Positions 29,553-38,830 of a stretch of 64,000 bases of DNA are shown here, one piece after another. Positions within the stretch are counted from its first letter, which is position 1. Each line of letters begins with the position of its first letter. The position numbers and the translations under genes are program-made. This DNA comes from Fibrivirga algicola (GTDB lineage Bacteria; Bacteroidota; Bacteroidia; Cytophagales; Spirosomataceae), in contig NZ_WAEL01000008.1 of the NCBI RefSeq assembly GCF_011742925.1, forward strand, positions 62,001-126,000, read 5' to 3'. The notes beneath the pieces were generated by a model, which was given only the letters and a program-made list of their open reading frames with translations, did not search any database and was not told where the DNA came from.

Positions 29553-30557
29553 ATGAAAATTTCTATTCTATCCTCACTGGTCGCTACCAGTCTTGTAATG
29601 GCTACCCTTGCCTGTACCGATTCTGTTGATCAACGCAATTTACCCAGCCCATCGGGTGCTAAAGAGTCAGCTAGTACGGCTCAGGGTATCATGGCCGACC
29701 TGGATGTAACGCCCGTTACGATCACACAGGGAGTTGTGTATACGTTCAATAAAGATGCTGCCAAGACGTACTACACCACATCGGCTCCGTCGGGACCAGT
29801 GGTAAATACGGGTTCTGGTTCTATTCAAACATCACCGGGTGCACCAGCACCGGACCCGATTGGGAATAATAATGTGCTCAGCGATAAATGTGTATTCTAC
29901 GCTGGAGGAAAGCTGACAGATTACAGCTACACGAAAGTTGTAAACGGCACAAGAGGCTGGAAATGGTCGTACACCTATCAAGTTACAGGCGCTACAGTGG
30001 CTCCCCTTACTGCCTGGGATTCGAAGGTAACCGGTGGTGAAGAAACAGCTGAGGTACCCGTTAACGTAACCATTGCCGGTCTATCTGCCCTGTCGTCGAA
30101 AACGCACCCCTTGAAGTATTCGTTTAGCCTGCTGGCCGACGATGGCCTTACAAGCCGGGTTACCGACCTGAAGATTACCATCACCAATGCTGAAGGCACT
30201 GTTGTGAGCGAGACCCCGATTTCGAGCTCTATCGTAAATGGCACAGATTTCCGATACATGACCAACGCCGGTACGAACGGCAACTACGTCGATCTGATCG
30301 CTAACACAACCGTTACGAATTACCTGGGCTACAACGCCAATGGCAAAATGGCCTCTGACATTCTGTTGTTCGATTCATTCTCAGGCAACAACGCAAGCAG
30401 CAATATCACCTGCGCTAAAGGCGACGAAGTAAAGCCAGTGCTGGGCGTCGGTGAGTACACCGTTACACTTACGGGTGTCGTAAAAGGCAATGCAGCCAGC
30501 AACTCAACCACTGTATCTGTGTCGAAAAAAGTAATCGTATCAGGTAACTGTAATTAA
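29553..30557 (+). CDS. Secreted lipoprotein, unknown function
   Basis: 334-residue predicted lipoprotein. Signal: MKISILSSLVATSLVMATLACTD with Cys21 as lipidation site. After a Ser/Ala-rich linker come beta-rich segments with Thr, Val and Asn dominance and repeating Ig-like strands (VPVNVTIAGLSALSS, YSFSLLADDGLTSRVTDL, EYTVTLTGVVKGNAASNSTT), ending in a paired-cysteine tail (VSGNCN). No named domain recognised; an Ig-like or carbohydrate-binding surface protein is possible. Its upstream region is unusually AT-rich. Confidence 0.72.
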   Translation: MKISILSSLVATSLVMATLACTDSVDQRNLPSPSGAKESASTAQGIMADLDVTPVTITQGVVYTFNKDAAKTYYTTSAPSGPVVNTGSGSIQTSPGAPAPDPIGNNNVLSDKCVFYAGGKLTDYSYTKVVNGTRGWKWSYTYQVTGATVAPLTAWDSKVTGGEETAEVPVNVTIAGLSALSSKTHPLKYSFSLLADDGLTSRVTDLKITITNAEGTVVSETPISSSIVNGTDFRYMTNAGTNGNYVDLIANTTVTNYLGYNANGKMASDILLFDSFSGNNASSNITCAKGDEVKPVLGVGEYTVTLTGVVKGNAASNSTTVSVSKKVIVSGNCN

Positions 30558-30869
30558 TAATCAGTTATCCGTTCTCAATCCTGATAACAGTGTCTGTGAC
30601 CGGGATTACATTGAGGCCAGGAGTATAGTGAACTAGAAAAACGATGTGAGGTCAACCTGATATCGTTTCGCTGTTTCGCTATCTTCTGGCTTCTTTTATA
30701 TAGTAGCGGTACAGGCAGCACCCCAGCAGATGCCTGATGTATGTATTCGAAGCAGTCGGTACAACTACCAAGGATCTTGCAACAGCGTCAGTAGTTGTAA
30801 CGACCCATACGTCAGATTCTTTACTGTACGGCATAGCCGGTTGGGGGGCCTCTGTAGTTTAGGCTATCT
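30558..30869. other. Intergenic region without a recognisable gene
   Basis: 312 bases between the lipoprotein and MFS genes. Short frames occur but have no start context or family pattern. No strong hairpin or -7 box was found. Confidence 0.4.
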
Positions 30870-32228
30870 ATGGAAGAGTACTCACCGACAACGGCTTTCC
30901 CGTCTGTCCCCCGCCCCGGGCTTGTGTTGAGCCAAAGCAGGCGATTGAGATTCGTTACGTTCTTTTATCTCTATGTGATGCAGGGGGTTCCGGCTGGGTT
31001 CGCCACGACTGCACTCGCCAACTACCTCGCTGCCGAAGGCCTTCGTCCCGACCGCATCGGTACGTTCGTAGCCATGCAGGGACTGCCCTGGACGTTTCAG
31101 TTTATTTGGGGGCCATTCATCGATAAATTCCAGGGATCAGCGCTGGGTCGACGCAGACCGTGGGTGCTGGTAACGCAGTTTCTGGCTTTTCTGGCTTCGC
31201 TGTCCATGCTGTACATCGATGATCCTGCCAGTAATGTCACGCTGCTCGGTTTGACATTCCTGATTCACGGCACCTTCGCATCAGTGCAGGACGCCAGCGT
31301 TGACGCGATGGCCATCTCGACCATTCCCCAACATGAGCGTGGTCGCATAAACGCCTGCATGCGCGGTGGCTTTCTGCTGGGAACGGGTCTTGGCGCGGCG
31401 GGTTTATCCTACATTATGCACCATGAGGGCTTCCACACGGCTGTGCTTACGCAGTCGGCTTTCTTACTACTTGCCACAGGCTGTACGTTTTTCATTCGCG
31501 AGCAGGCCACCGATGCTTTAATACCCGGTCAACCCCGCAACGCGCTACAGGCTACCAACGCTCAGCAGCATACACACCCCATTGGCTGGCTATTTCGAGA
31601 ATTATTCCGAGGTCTGACGGCCCGCAAAAGCCTGAACTGGTTCATCCCGATCTTGCTAGTGTATTCGGCTCAAAACGCGTTCATACGGGCCTATAACGTT
31701 CACTTGATCCAGAAACTGGGCTGGAGCGACACAGCACTCTCTGGCCTTACGGGAAGCTATGGTGTGTTGATTGTTATTGCTGTAATCCTGGTGGGTGGCT
31801 GGTTGGCCGATCGGTTGGGGGCAACCAAACTAATACCCTATATCATGGCATTCCATGTAACGTACCTGCTGACCATCACGCTGCTGGCTCCCTACTGGAC
31901 GAATCAGGTCGTTGCCGCAGCGGGGGCTATTTGCTGGAACATGATGGACCCCAGCCTCAGCGTTGCTGCCATCCCGATCCTGATGGCCCTCTGCCGCACC
32001 GATGTAGAAGGCTCGCAGTTCACAACCTACATGGCACTCATTAATCTGTCCGACGTCATTGGGGCCTTCCTGTCCGGGCACGCTCAGCGCCTGGTGCAAG
32101 CCCCCACTATTGGCCTCTTCGCCGCCGCAATGGCCAGCGCAGCACTGGGTTGGGTCATCTGGACGGGCCGAAACCGAGCGAATGCTGATCGGCTAACCAG
32201 AGATAGCGGGCGGCCTCGTTCCAGCTAG
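30870..32228 (+). CDS. Major facilitator superfamily transporter
   Basis: 452-residue inner membrane protein with twelve predicted helices. The first half has the AmpG-like opening FFYLYVMQGVPAGFATTAL and LPWTFQFIWGPFIDKF, with the cytoplasmic loop GRRRPWVL between helices 2 and 3. The second half includes LVGGWLADRLGATKLIPYI. The arrangement resembles the peptide/acetyl-CoA/drug transporter group including AmpG muropeptide permeases; the substrate is not certain. The last 36 bases overlap the end of the convergent gene at 32193. Confidence 0.85.
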   Translation: MEEYSPTTAFPSVPRPGLVLSQSRRLRFVTFFYLYVMQGVPAGFATTALANYLAAEGLRPDRIGTFVAMQGLPWTFQFIWGPFIDKFQGSALGRRRPWVLVTQFLAFLASLSMLYIDDPASNVTLLGLTFLIHGTFASVQDASVDAMAISTIPQHERGRINACMRGGFLLGTGLGAAGLSYIMHHEGFHTAVLTQSAFLLLATGCTFFIREQATDALIPGQPRNALQATNAQQHTHPIGWLFRELFRGLTARKSLNWFIPILLVYSAQNAFIRAYNVHLIQKLGWSDTALSGLTGSYGVLIVIAVILVGGWLADRLGATKLIPYIMAFHVTYLLTITLLAPYWTNQVVAAAGAICWNMMDPSLSVAAIPILMALCRTDVEGSQFTTYMALINLSDVIGAFLSGHAQRLVQAPTIGLFAAAMASAALGWVIWTGRNRANADRLTRDSGRPRSS

Positions 32229-32783
32229 CTGTAACAGGGCCGGAGTCAACTGAATCGTGGTGGCATTTGAGATTACTTCGAACGTTGGGGTTTTCATCCT
32301 CACCCGATATGGAACGGTGATCCCACCTTTGGTCTTTTTCTCCAGTTCTACACTCAGAAAATGGTTTGCCCGCATAGTCATTTGCCAGTAACTATTGCCG
32401 CACGATGAGGCACTCGAGGTCTGAAGGATTTTCCATTGCCCATCAACAAACACCTCTGTTGCAATGCCGCTAAGGGTGGCATCCTGCCGGGGTACGTTCA
32501 GTGTATCCGCTGTTGCATTGACAAGGTAGAGTTTGATATACTCGCTGCCGTTAGCATGGCGAAAAATCGCATCCTTGTTGGGAATAATCAGCCGGATACC
32601 CGATCCCGGCTTTCCCAATGAACTGGGTAATCGACTAATAGGCAGTTGATCTTGGCTGTCTTCATTTTCGTCAGATACCCAGGCAGTCGTATAACGTTCC
32701 CATACAAACTGATCCTGCGCCCTCAAGGAGTTCGGCAGGCAAACGACCAGTAACAAGAGTACGCAGAATATTGAAAGCTTCAT
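32193..32783 (-). CDS. Exported protein of unknown function
   Basis: 196-residue protein with a signal peptide (MKLSIFCVLLLLVVCLPNSLRAQ). The mature part is beta-rich, with LIIPNKDAIFRHANGSEYIKLYLVNATADTLNVPRQD and VELEKKTKGGITVPYRVRM, resembling a single Ig-like or bacterial surface domain. A cysteine pair may be absent (one Cys in SSCGN). Convergent with, and overlapping, the MFS gene by 36 bases, so the two mRNAs could pair at their 3' ends. Function unknown. Confidence 0.75.
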   Translation of the reverse strand: MKLSIFCVLLLLVVCLPNSLRAQDQFVWERYTTAWVSDENEDSQDQLPISRLPSSLGKPGSGIRLIIPNKDAIFRHANGSEYIKLYLVNATADTLNVPRQDATLSGIATEVFVDGQWKILQTSSASSCGNSYWQMTMRANHFLSVELEKKTKGGITVPYRVRMKTPTFEVISNATTIQLTPALLQLAGTRPPAISG

Positions 32784-32873
32784 AGTCAGCCGATTAAGTA
32801 AAGCGAACGATAAATGAGGTGGTTTATTACCGGAACAGGGCCTTGCGAAAGTAACGTACCTGGTAGCAGTACG

Positions 32874-33374
32874 CTATAGCATAAACAGATTCAACTGACC
32901 TGCGTTGGCTTTACGGCGTGACCCTTCGTGTTCCAGCAACCATTGCTTGCGCCATAGCCCACCGGCATAACCAGTCAGGCTACCGTCGGAGCCAATGACA
33001 CGGTGGCAGGGTACCACAATGGCGAGTGGATTACGCCCATTGGCTGATGCCACCGCCCGAATGGCACGCTCGTCGCCCAACTGCCGGGCCAGGGCCAGGT
33101 ACGAGCGCGTTTGCCCAAAGGGTACCGTCAGCAGGGCTTCCCAGACCCGTTGCTGGAAAGGCGTACCGATGGGGTTCATCAGAAAAGTGAAGTCTTTACG
33201 AATACCATCGAAATAGTCGGTTAGCTGATCGACAGCCTGTTGAAGGGGCGGGGGCAGATTTCGCATCAGGAACAGATCGGGCATGGGATCATCCAGGCAG
33301 GAAATGGCCGACACGCCCGATACGTCGCCGGTGATGCGGAGGGTGCCCAGTGGTGAAGACAGGTACGTATGCAT
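32874..33374 (-). CDS. ogt: Methylated-DNA--protein-cysteine methyltransferase
   Basis: 166-residue suicide repair protein that takes alkyl groups from O6-alkylguanine. The active site PCHRVIGSDGSLTGYAGG is intact with the acceptor Cys in the PCHR motif, preceded by the helix-turn-helix region FGQTRSYLALARQLGDERAIRAVASANGRNP. The N-terminal domain (YLSSPLGTLRITG) is short, as in Ogt/MGMT of this phylum. There is no Ada regulatory domain. A copy of the iterated motif lies 12 bases after the stop (32853-32862). Confidence 0.93.
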   Translation of the reverse strand: MHTYLSSPLGTLRITGDVSGVSAISCLDDPMPDLFLMRNLPPPLQQAVDQLTDYFDGIRKDFTFLMNPIGTPFQQRVWEALLTVPFGQTRSYLALARQLGDERAIRAVASANGRNPLAIVVPCHRVIGSDGSLTGYAGGLWRKQWLLEHEGSRRKANAGQLNLFML

Positions 33375-33436
33375 ACAACTGAAGCAGGGAAAGTTGGGTC
33401 AGACCGCCAGCCTGACCATCACTGCCAGAAGCTAAC

Positions 33437-33844
33437 TTACGAAAAATGCCCGATCAGCACATCGTCGAGCATCGCTTTAGTAAGCGGTTTATTTCGGTAG
33501 CCCGTTACCTCATTGAACTGTTCAGCGCGACTCTCATCGCTCGGATTGAGCGACGTGGTCAGCATCATCACCACCACATTACTCTTCAGGTTATCGGCTA
33601 GTTTGTGGTACTCTTCCAAAAACTCAAATCCGTTCATGCCGGGCATATTGATATCCAGCAAAATGACCTCTGGTCGAACGTAGTCAGGTGAGCTGGTATC
33701 AGACAGGTAAGCAAGGGCTTCATTCCCATTCTCGGCTACGCGAATTGTATCGCAGTTTCCCCAGTCGGCAATGACCAACTGGTGAATGTAGTTGTCGTCG
33801 GGGTCGTCATCGACCAGCAAAATACAGTGGAGACGTTTATCCAT
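33437..33844 (-). CDS. Stand-alone response regulator receiver (CheY/Rcp-like)
   Basis: About 135-residue single receiver domain: acidic pocket in ILLVDDDPDDNYIHQ, phospho-acceptor in VILLDINMPGMNGFEFL, Thr/Ser in VVMMLTTSLNPSD and Lys in GYRNKPLTK. The DDDPDDN opening is typical of Rcp1-type regulators that serve phytochrome or other hybrid kinases. The start at 33844 is preferred over the ATG six codons upstream. No kinase is adjacent, so its partner is elsewhere. Confidence 0.9.
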   Translation of the reverse strand: MDKRLHCILLVDDDPDDNYIHQLVIADWGNCDTIRVAENGNEALAYLSDTSSPDYVRPEVILLDINMPGMNGFEFLEEYHKLADNLKSNVVVMMLTTSLNPSDESRAEQFNEVTGYRNKPLTKAMLDDVLIGHFS

Positions 33845-34107
33845 GGGTGTTGAGTAAAACAATCAGCTGGCAAAATTGCGGCCTAATTGAATGCGAGAGT
33901 AGGTTCGTTTGCTTAGTAACCGTAAAATGGTGGAGATATCCTGAAAAACTTAGTCATTGTACCGTGCCTGAGCCATTCGTACAGCCAAGCCATAAGCTAT
34001 GAGTTGGCGTCGAAGCCACTCCATTTGCAGCCAGGCGACTCTGGAGCCGGTCAGTCTACTACAGCAACTTTCGGGCCGATATTTCTGTACCGGTAGCCCC
34101 TAACGTA

Positions 34108-34141
34108 CAACGCACCAGACCGTTACTGGACTGGTGCGTTG
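34108..34141. repeat. Inverted repeat between genes
   Basis: 11-bp perfect arms CAACGCACCAG (34108-34118) and complement (34131-34141) around 12 bases. It lies 18 bases beyond the stop of the small Lys-rich gene on the minus strand and could be its terminator, but has no T run. Confidence 0.5.
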
Positions 34142-34159
34142 ACATGAATGGGTCGTCAT

Positions 34160-34276
34160 TTAATCCTGACGGCGGCTGCGCTCATTTTTTTTATCCTGCT
34201 TCGCTGCTTTCTTTTCCTTCGGCGATTTAGTCGGTTCCTTTTTTTTCTCGGAACGGGCATCCTGTGCTTTAGCCAT
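34160..34276 (-). CDS. 38-residue Lys-rich small protein
   Basis: Short frame not seen in ordinary gene lists: 38 codons plus stop, encoding MAKAQDARSEKKKEPTKSPK followed by EKKAAKQDKKNERSRRQD. It is almost wholly charged, with no hydrophobic core, and resembles small KKE-type basic proteins I associate with Bacteroidota. The start ATG is clear, no competing gene covers it, and the composition (Lys/Glu/Arg) is coding-like. Function unknown; nucleic acid binding is possible. Confidence 0.6.
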   Translation of the reverse strand: MAKAQDARSEKKKEPTKSPKEKKAAKQDKKNERSRRQD

Positions 34277-34414
34277 TGTTACGCTGTGTTTAGGTTGTCA
34301 AGGTACAAAACGATCGGTAACGGTGGTATGTTGCCCGTAAATCGCTCACCGGCAGCACGAATTCGGCCCGAAATTTGACTACGTTTCGTTAACCCATCTC
34401 TATCCGTTAATCTT

Positions 34415-35122
34415 ATGTGTCGTTTACTGCTTCTGCTGGTGCTTTTGCCCTGCTTTGGGTTGGCTCAGCCCATTGTTCTCTCCAACAAGCCAACGAATAC
34501 GCTTTTCTCGCTGGCGGCGGTCGATGCCAAAACAGGCGCAAAACTTCCCGCTGCTTTTAAAGTACATGCCTATCTGGCAAAAAAAGATTATGCTGGTCCA
34601 GCCACCCCCGTCCGCGACTTCGAATTTATCATGACCCGCGCCGACTCATTGCTGGTGGTAGCCTCAGCGCCAGGCTATGACGAAGGTGAATTTGTGATGG
34701 TTGCCCCCTGCGACACCTGTGCCACCTACGGCTACTCGGTTCCACTCGACAGGACTGACACCATATTCAGGCAACTCACCAAAGGAAAAGCCATTCAGCT
34801 CGATAAAGTGTATTTCGACCAGAGTAGCTACCACATGCGCCCCGAGTCGTTTGAACAACTCGACAAACTGGTCCGCACCCTCCAGGGCGAGCCCGCACTT
34901 CGAATCGAAATTGCCGGCCATACCGATAACGTCGGTGACCGTCGCCTCAACAAATTACTGTCTGAAAACCGGGCTAAGGTGATCACTAACTATTTGACCA
35001 CAAAAGGTATCAGCGAGGCCCGGCTCCAGAGTGCAGGGTATGGCGATAGCCGCCCGGCCGCGCCCAACGATGTAGAAGAAAATAAACGCCGTAACCGCCG
35101 CGTTGAGTTTGTGGTGCTGTAG
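34415..35122 (+). CDS. OmpA-family exported protein
   Basis: 235-residue envelope protein. Signal MCRLLLLLVLLPCFGLAQ (type I cleavage after the Ala-Gln region), a beta-rich N-terminal domain (~20-125, DAKTGAKLPAAFKVHAY) and a full OmpA peptidoglycan-binding domain (~130-235): LDKVYFDQSSYHMR, IEIAGHTDNVGDRRLNKLLS and the terminal NKRRNRRVEFVVL. Unlike the 15802 protein it has no glycine zipper. The following gene has its own promoter. Confidence 0.9.
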   Translation: MCRLLLLLVLLPCFGLAQPIVLSNKPTNTLFSLAAVDAKTGAKLPAAFKVHAYLAKKDYAGPATPVRDFEFIMTRADSLLVVASAPGYDEGEFVMVAPCDTCATYGYSVPLDRTDTIFRQLTKGKAIQLDKVYFDQSSYHMRPESFEQLDKLVRTLQGEPALRIEIAGHTDNVGDRRLNKLLSENRAKVITNYLTTKGISEARLQSAGYGDSRPAAPNDVEENKRRNRRVEFVVL

Positions 35123-35149
35123 CAAACCCGTTGGTATACCGATGCGTAG

Positions 35150-35157
35150 TACCTTTG
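35150..35157 (+). promoter_or_regulatory. -7 box of the MpaB-like gene, fixes its start
   Basis: TACCTTTG, with TTG at 35131-35133 sixteen bases upstream as a possible -33 element. A transcript beginning shortly after would exclude the TTG start at 35131 and favour GTG at 35179. Confidence 0.5.
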
Positions 35158-35178
35158 GCACCTGACTCTATTTCTGCC

Positions 35179-35937
35179 GTGGTACCTATTCAAGAGCCTT
35201 CTATTGTTCGCCGTATTTGGGGAGACGCCGACGTCATTTTACTTGTCTTCGCCGGGTCGGCCGCTGAGTTCGCGCTTAACAAAGCCGTCGATTGGTTATT
35301 CTTTACCGGAAAGCTCCCCGCCGATCCTATTGGACGATTGTTTTCTACAGTTCAGTATGCGCAGCAGATTGTTTTTGCCGATGCTGCACAGGCTCGGCAA
35401 GCTGTGGGCCGGATGGCGTCTATCCATGCGGGCGTCGAAAATAAACGGGGTTACGCCATTCCCGACTGGGCCTACCGCGACGTACTCTACATGCTGATCG
35501 ATTACTCAGAACGAGCCTATGCCCTGCTTCATCGACCGCTCACCGATGCCGAACGCAACGACCTGTTCGAGGTATTCAGGCATGTGGGCGAAGGCATGAA
35601 CGTACCTGGCCTACCCGCTACGTATGCTGACTGGGTTGTTGACCGGCAAGCACACCTGGCCAATGACCTCGAACGCAGCACGTATACTGATACGCTGTTC
35701 CGGCGGTATCGTGAAGAAATTGGTGATTGGCGGTACGACTTGCTACGGCAAGCTCAGAGCCTGTTGGTCCCAACCCGCGTTGCCACCATGCTCGACCTGC
35801 CCCAACGCCCCTGGCTGGCCAGCCTACTCTGGATCTACCCCTTAAGCCGTTCCCTGGGCCTACGTGCATTGGTGCAGCGCATTTTGCTACCAACCACGTA
35901 CCTGGGTAAGATTCAGGCCCTAGAACGCAAGCCATAG
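35179..35937 (+). CDS. Oxygenase MpaB-like protein (DUF2236)
   Basis: About 252-residue all-helical protein matching the DUF2236 / MpaB / rubber-oxygenase family: DPIGRLFSTVQYAQQIVFAD, the probable haem-ligand region MASIHAGVENKRGYAIPDWAYRDVLYML and FRHVGEGMNVPGLPATYADW. Family members include latex-clearing oxygenases that cleave carbon-carbon bonds using b-type haem; bacterial homologues mostly have unknown substrates. The GTG at 35179 is chosen because the longer frame would start within the predicted promoter. It converges with prfC across a very strong terminator. Confidence 0.8.
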   Translation: MVPIQEPSIVRRIWGDADVILLVFAGSAAEFALNKAVDWLFFTGKLPADPIGRLFSTVQYAQQIVFADAAQARQAVGRMASIHAGVENKRGYAIPDWAYRDVLYMLIDYSERAYALLHRPLTDAERNDLFEVFRHVGEGMNVPGLPATYADWVVDRQAHLANDLERSTYTDTLFRRYREEIGDWRYDLLRQAQSLLVPTRVATMLDLPQRPWLASLLWIYPLSRSLGLRALVQRILLPTTYLGKIQALERKP

Positions 35938-35939
35938 CC

Positions 35940-36010
35940 TTATTGAGTAGCTACGAAAAAGGGTCGATCCCAAACTTGATGATCGACCCTTTTTCGTAGC
36001 TACTCAATAA
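35940..36010. terminator. Bidirectional terminator with 30-bp perfect arms
   Basis: 35940-35969 pairs perfectly with 35981-36010 around an 11-base loop; the stem includes A5/T5 runs. It separates convergent MpaB-like and prfC genes and ends four bases before the prfC stop. Confidence 0.93.
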
Positions 36011-36014
36011 CAAC

Positions 36015-37607
36015 TTACGCCATCTCGGTTTTGAATTCCGATGTTTTGTGAAACGTGATATCCGGGTTGTTATCCTGGTTCATCCGCAGCATCCAGTCCG
36101 ACTCAGCCAGGAACACAGGATTCTGGTCTTTATCGTAGGCTACCTGGTTGCCTTTCAGACGAATAAATTCGTTCAGCTTGACTTTATCGTCGGCGGTAAT
36201 CCAGCAGGCGCGGCTCGTGTTCATAGGCACCCAGCGGCACTTAGCCCCATACTCGTGTTCGAGGCGGTACTGAATCACCTCAAACTGAAGCTCACCCACC
36301 GTACCCACAATTTTCCGGTTACCCAGGGCCAATGTAAATAATTGCGCCACGCCCTCGTCGGTCAACTGCTGAATGCCTTTGTCCAACTGCTTGGTTTTCA
36401 TCGGGTCGAGGTTGACCAGTTCTTTGAACAACTCGGGCGAAAAGCTCGGAATGCCTTGATACTGAAAATCTTCACCTTCGGTCAGTGTATCGCCAATCTT
36501 GAACGTACCTGTATCGTACAGGCCGATCACGTCGCCGGGGAACCCTTCATCGACAACGGCTTTAGCGTCGGCCATAAAGCTGAACGGGCTGGAGAACCGC
36601 ACGTCTTTGTCGAGGCGGGTGTGGTGATAAAACTTGCCTCGCTCGAACAAGCCCGAACATACCCGCAGAAATGCAATACGGTCACGGTGACGCGGGTCGA
36701 GGTTAGCGTGTATCTTGAATACGAAGCCACTGAATTTGGGCTCCTCCGGTTCCACGATCCGCTTATCGGTTGGCCGGGCAATAGGCTCAGGTGACACTTG
36801 ACAGAAACCGTCAAGCAGTTCCTTCACGCCAAAGTTGTTAACCGCCGATCCGAAAAACACGGGGGCAATCTTACCCGCCCGGTAAGCTTCTACGTCAAAC
36901 GGATCATATACGCCTTCGATCAGTTCCACATCCTCGCGTAGCTGATCGGCATCGCGAGTGCTAACCTTTTCGTCGAGCAGTGGATCATCCAGCTCGATAG
37001 GCAAGACATCGTCTTCTACTTTGGTTTTATTGACACGGAAGAAATATAACTTTTTCTCGTAAAGGCTGTACACCCCTTTGAAGTCAGACCCCATATTAAC
37101 GGGCCACGTCAGGGGACGTACCCGGATGTTCAGTTTCTCCTCGAGTTCGTCCAGCAGGTCGAACGGGTTACGGCCTTCGCGGTCCATTTTGTTCACGAAG
37201 ATAATTACCGGCGTATCCCGCATCCGGCACACCTCCATGAGGCGTTCGGTCTGCTCCTCCACCCCTTTTACGCAGTCGATGACCAGGATAACGCTGTCAA
37301 CAGCGGTCAGGGTGCGATACGTATCTTCGGCAAAATCTTTGTGACCGGGCGTATCAAGGATATTTATCTTCTTTCCGTCGTAGTCGAAGGTCATTACCGA
37401 CGTAGCCACGGAGATACCCCGTTGCTTCTCGATCTCCATGAAATCGGAAGTAGCCGACTTCTTGATTTTATTTGATTTTACAGCGCCGGCGGTTTGAATG
37501 GCTCCGCCAAAAAGCAGCAGTTTTTCGGTCAGTGTGGTTTTGCCGGCATCGGGGTGGCTGATGATGGCGAAGGTCCGCCGACGGGCAATTTCCTGCTCTC
37601 TGTTCAT
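36015..37607 (-). CDS. prfC: Peptide chain release factor 3
   Basis: 530-residue translational GTPase that recycles class I release factors. G motifs: [15 protein letters not shown] (G1, ~17-31), the effector region with [20 protein letters not shown] (G3) and [11 protein letters not shown] (G4). Domains II and III follow with [19 protein letters not shown]. Length and start match RF3 exactly (E. coli RF3 is 529 residues). A Bacteroidota -7 box lies about 27 bases upstream. One iterated motif copy is within the gene (36502-36511). Confidence 0.96.
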   Translation of the reverse strand: MNREQEIARRRTFAIISHPDAGKTTLTEKLLLFGGAIQTAGAVKSNKIKKSATSDFMEIEKQRGISVATSVMTFDYDGKKINILDTPGHKDFAEDTYRTLTAVDSVILVIDCVKGVEEQTERLMEVCRMRDTPVIIFVNKMDREGRNPFDLLDELEEKLNIRVRPLTWPVNMGSDFKGVYSLYEKKLYFFRVNKTKVEDDVLPIELDDPLLDEKVSTRDADQLREDVELIEGVYDPFDVEAYRAGKIAPVFFGSAVNNFGVKELLDGFCQVSPEPIARPTDKRIVEPEEPKFSGFVFKIHANLDPRHRDRIAFLRVCSGLFERGKFYHHTRLDKDVRFSSPFSFMADAKAVVDEGFPGDVIGLYDTGTFKIGDTLTEGEDFQYQGIPSFSPELFKELVNLDPMKTKQLDKGIQQLTDEGVAQLFTLALGNRKIVGTVGELQFEVIQYRLEHEYGAKCRWVPMNTSRACWITADDKVKLNEFIRLKGNQVAYDKDQNPVFLAESDWMLRMNQDNNPDITFHKTSEFKTEMA

Positions 37608-37633
37608 TTAGTACTTTTCTAAGAATCAGGGAA

Positions 37634-37641
37634 CAAAGGTA
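37634..37641 (-). promoter_or_regulatory. -7 box of prfC
   Basis: On the minus strand the sequence reads TACCTTTG, matching TAnnTTTG, 26 bases before the prfC ATG at 37607. No clear -33 TTTG is present at the usual distance. Confidence 0.5.
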
Positions 37642-37778
37642 CGAAAAAACGGGGGTAAAGGGAAGTTACTCCGCACAACGAGCGAGCTATCGCACACGAT
37701 CGGGCAGCCTAATTGATTCCTCACCGGCAAAAAACCTTCAGCAGGTCTGTCTGTTTACTAGAGAAAAACGATAACGTT

Positions 37779-38273
37779 ATGAAAAAGAACACATATGCAA
37801 TAGCGCTGCTGGCCCTTGCGCTGGGTACGTTCCAGGTGAGTTGCGAATCGAAGACCGAGAATAAAGCCGAGAACGTAGCCGAGGCGAAGCAGGAAGTGGT
37901 GGATGCCCAGGTAGACGGTGCTACCAAAGAAGAGGTCATGAATAAACAGGCGGATCTTGATTCGGCCCGAAAAGACTTCAAGAAGACGTGGGATGCCGAC
38001 CGCGATGATATGCGCAAGGAACTGAATGCCGAAATTGAAGATATAGATGAAAAAACAGCCAAGTACGAACGCGACATGGCATCGGCTTCGGGAGTTGCCA
38101 AGACCAAGATGACAACTGCCATTTCAACCCTGAAAAAGGAACGGGCTACTATGACAGGGTTACTGAAACAACTTGATCAGGTTACAGCCACTAGCTGGAC
38201 TACGACTAAAAAAGCAATAGAGACAGTTAAGGATGGCGTTGACGACCGTGTAGATGCCCTGGACGTCGATTAA
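37779..38273 (+). CDS. Helical lipoprotein of unknown function
   Basis: 164-residue predicted lipoprotein. The ATG at 37779 starts the signal MKKNTYAIALLALALGTFQVSC (lipobox Val-Ser-Cys). The mature part is all helix, charged and repetitive (KTENKAENVAEAKQEVVDAQ, DADRDDMRKELNAEIEDIDEK), likely a periplasmic coiled coil. The open frame upstream to 37713 lacks a signal and is not used. No family name recognised. A hairpin terminator follows at 38357. Confidence 0.75.
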   Translation: MKKNTYAIALLALALGTFQVSCESKTENKAENVAEAKQEVVDAQVDGATKEEVMNKQADLDSARKDFKKTWDADRDDMRKELNAEIEDIDEKTAKYERDMASASGVAKTKMTTAISTLKKERATMTGLLKQLDQVTATSWTTTKKAIETVKDGVDDRVDALDVD

Positions 38274-38574
38274 TTCCGTTGAGGACAACGTTACTTTCAC
38301 TTAGTCGACCCGTCACTAGGCGTAGTACAATCAGTATTCACACGTGTCCGTGTGACTCCCCGACCTTCCACAGTCGGGGATTTTTTGTGGAAAAAAGTGT
38401 GTAAAAAAGTCTACACTTTTTCGCGCAATACAGCAGCCATTTGCCGCTTTAAACAACAATAATTAAACATAAAACACTGATTACCAATACATTTTTTTGA
38501 TTGCTTACTTTCTATTACAGCTTATTTCTAATCTGGCACAATTATTTAACTATGTCGGCAGAACAGCAGGCAAT
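38274..38574. other. Intergenic region with terminator and AT-rich hairpin
   Basis: 301 bases. It holds a clear terminator (38357-38386) and a weaker AT-rich hairpin with 9-bp arms (38392-38400 and 38413-38421, AAAAAGTGT/ACACTTTTT). The rest (about 38440-38574) is AT-rich and probably contains the promoter of the next gene. Confidence 0.5.
38357..38386 (+). terminator. Intrinsic terminator
   Basis: TCCCCGAC (38357-38364) pairs with GTCGGGGA (38373-38380) around an eight-base loop, followed by six T's. It ends the lipoprotein transcript. Confidence 0.85.
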
Positions 38575-38802
38575 ATGACAACTTCTATGAACTGGACTCC
38601 TACTCACTTTCCCGCTGCAATGCGGTCATTAAGCCCGAGCACTCGGGCGAAAGCGATTGAATTAGCAAACCTGATGATGGCCAACGGTGGCGTAGATCGT
38701 CAGGAAGCAATTCAGGCCAGTATCATTGAAGCTCGCCGGCAAGCCCGTGCGTCATATCCCGACACTCAAACACAATCGGCATACAACTTTCCTCAAGCCT
38801 AG
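38575..38802 (+). CDS. Small ChaB/YdaT-like stress protein
   Basis: 75-residue soluble helical protein: MNWTPTHFPAAMRSLSPSTR near the N-terminus, then KAIELANLMMANGGVDRQEAIQASIIEARRQAR. This pattern (HFPAAMR, then KAIEIAN-type helix and EAI-A-A helix) is common in small proteins of Bacteroidota, often near general-stress genes. ATGs at 38575 and 38587 are both possible starts; 38575 is listed. Followed by the Cys-rich DUF326 gene 28 bases downstream. Confidence 0.72.
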   Translation: MTTSMNWTPTHFPAAMRSLSPSTRAKAIELANLMMANGGVDRQEAIQASIIEARRQARASYPDTQTQSAYNFPQA

Positions 38803-38830
38803 TTAAACGCCTCGATAACCCATTTTAACC

